This document shows positions 21,368 through 21,623 of a stretch of 21,623 nt of DNA, in pieces. A program made the translations under genes and the position numbers. The DNA lies in the NCBI GenBank assembly GCA_013812265.1, contig JACCTQ010000103.1, forward strand, positions 1 to 21,623, in the 5' to 3' direction. The DNA is from Actinomycetota bacterium. Lineage in GTDB: Bacteria; Actinomycetota; Thermoleophilia; Gaiellales; Gaiellaceae. Every line of letters begins with the position of its first letter. The first letter of the stretch is position 1. The notes below the pieces were generated by a model. It saw only the letters and a list, made by a program, of their open reading frames with translations. It searched no databases and had not been told where the DNA came from.

Positions 21368-21623
21368 ATGCGACCAGGACGACTCAAGCCCTCGCCGGCC
21401 ATGGTTGTCGCCATCATCGCGGTTCTGCTCAGCGGCGTCGGCAGCGCCACAGCAGCCAGCCTGATCACGAGCGCGCAGATCAAGAACGGGACCATCCAGC
21501 TCATCGACATCAGCTCCAAGGCAAAGAAGGCGCTGCGCGGCCAGCGAGGCCTGCGCGGCTTCCAGGGGCCCGCGGGGCCTGCCGGGCCTGCCGGCGCAAC
21601 CGGGCCTGCCGGCGCAACCGGGC
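21368..21623 (+). CDS. Collagen-like secreted protein, 5' part (runs off the right edge)
   Basis: The first 85 codons are visible. AAGGAGG (21357-21363) lies 4 nt before the ATG. A signal or anchor helix (SPAMVVAIIAVLLSGVGSAT) is followed by SAQIKNGTIQLIDISSKAKK, a segment I associate with collagen-like proteins of Thermoleophilia (recollection). Gly-X-Y triplets start near residue 58 (GQRGLRGFQGPAGPAGPAG) and reach the edge. Such proteins form secreted or surface triple-helical stalks. The gene is divergent from marR and shares its control region. The C-terminal domain, which would indicate function, is outside the window. Confidence 0.85.
   Translation, partial: MRPGRLKPSPAMVVAIIAVLLSGVGSATAASLITSAQIKNGTIQLIDISSKAKKALRGQRGLRGFQGPAGPAGPAGATGPAGATG
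21584..21623 (+). repeat. 18-bp tandem repeat inside the collagen-like gene
   Basis: Two identical copies of an 18-nt unit, GGGCCTGCCGGCGCAACC (21584-21601 and 21602-21619), and the start of a third at the edge. The unit encodes Gly-Pro-Ala-Gly-Ala-Thr. Perfect identity at the DNA level suggests recent slippage or expansion, so copy number may vary between strains. Confidence 0.85.

Overview
The window is GC-rich chromosomal DNA (coding GC well above 60%) from an actinobacterium. The best guess at lineage is class Thermoleophilia (Gaiellales or Solirubrobacterales). The reasons are the genes themselves: an AfsR/SARP-type BTAD regulator fused to a YVTN propeller, a secreted collagen-like protein with an N-terminus typical of that class, an AAA-ATPase fused to a class III cyclase domain, and a pdxT/yebC/ruvCAB neighbourhood. 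This assignment is inference from gene style, not from a marker comparison. No rRNA, tRNA, CRISPR array, transposase or phage gene was seen.

Layout, left to right. (1) 1-1745 (-): the N-terminal 581 codons of a cyclase/AAA-ATPase signalling protein that runs off the left edge, divergent from a phosphomannomutase/phosphoglucomutase (1806-3155 +), followed by a hot-dog thioesterase (3286-3756 +). (2) 3870-8784: a sensory/transport-like locus. A secreted YVTN propeller and a small coupled upstream gene read leftward. A membrane-anchored BTAD regulator with its own extracytoplasmic propeller reads rightward. The two units share an intergenic region holding nested inverted repeats and a recognisable promoter. 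A family 5 solute-binding protein converges on the regulator with only 3 nt between stop codons. (3) 8823-13559 (-): relA/spoT (rel), a 326-nt spacer with two copies of a palindromic element, recJ and a small membrane protein. (4) 13584-16458: a hypothetical gene (+) converging on a ruvC-ruvA-ruvB-hypothetical operon (-) with ATGA-type overlaps. (5) 16459-19496: a 3-kb accessory block between ruvC and yebC. It holds an internally duplicated small acidic protein, a secreted protein, a methyltransferase pseudogene with three lesions and a COG4315-type secreted protein. (6) 19497-21264 (-): yebC, pdxT and a MarR regulator; pdxS is not beside pdxT. (7) 21368-end (+): the start of a collagen-like secreted protein, divergent from marR across a 30-bp imperfect palindrome.

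How the genes work together: ruvCAB, recJ and yebC are housekeeping recombination/regulatory genes, rel makes and degrades (p)ppGpp, and pdxT supplies ammonia for PLP synthesis. The most unusual part is the 3.9-8.8 kb locus. There a transmembrane transcription factor carries the same kind of propeller as the secreted protein encoded on the other side of its own promoter.

Several genes (rel, pdxT, ruvC, the BTAD gene, the 13584 gene) show a -10-like hexamer 6-8 nt before the start codon and no Shine-Dalgarno sequence. This suggests leaderless mRNAs. Others (3870-5006, 16677, 19381, 21368) have strong AGGAGG-type sites. These signals were used to choose starts. All calls rest on reading the sequence; no database search was possible.
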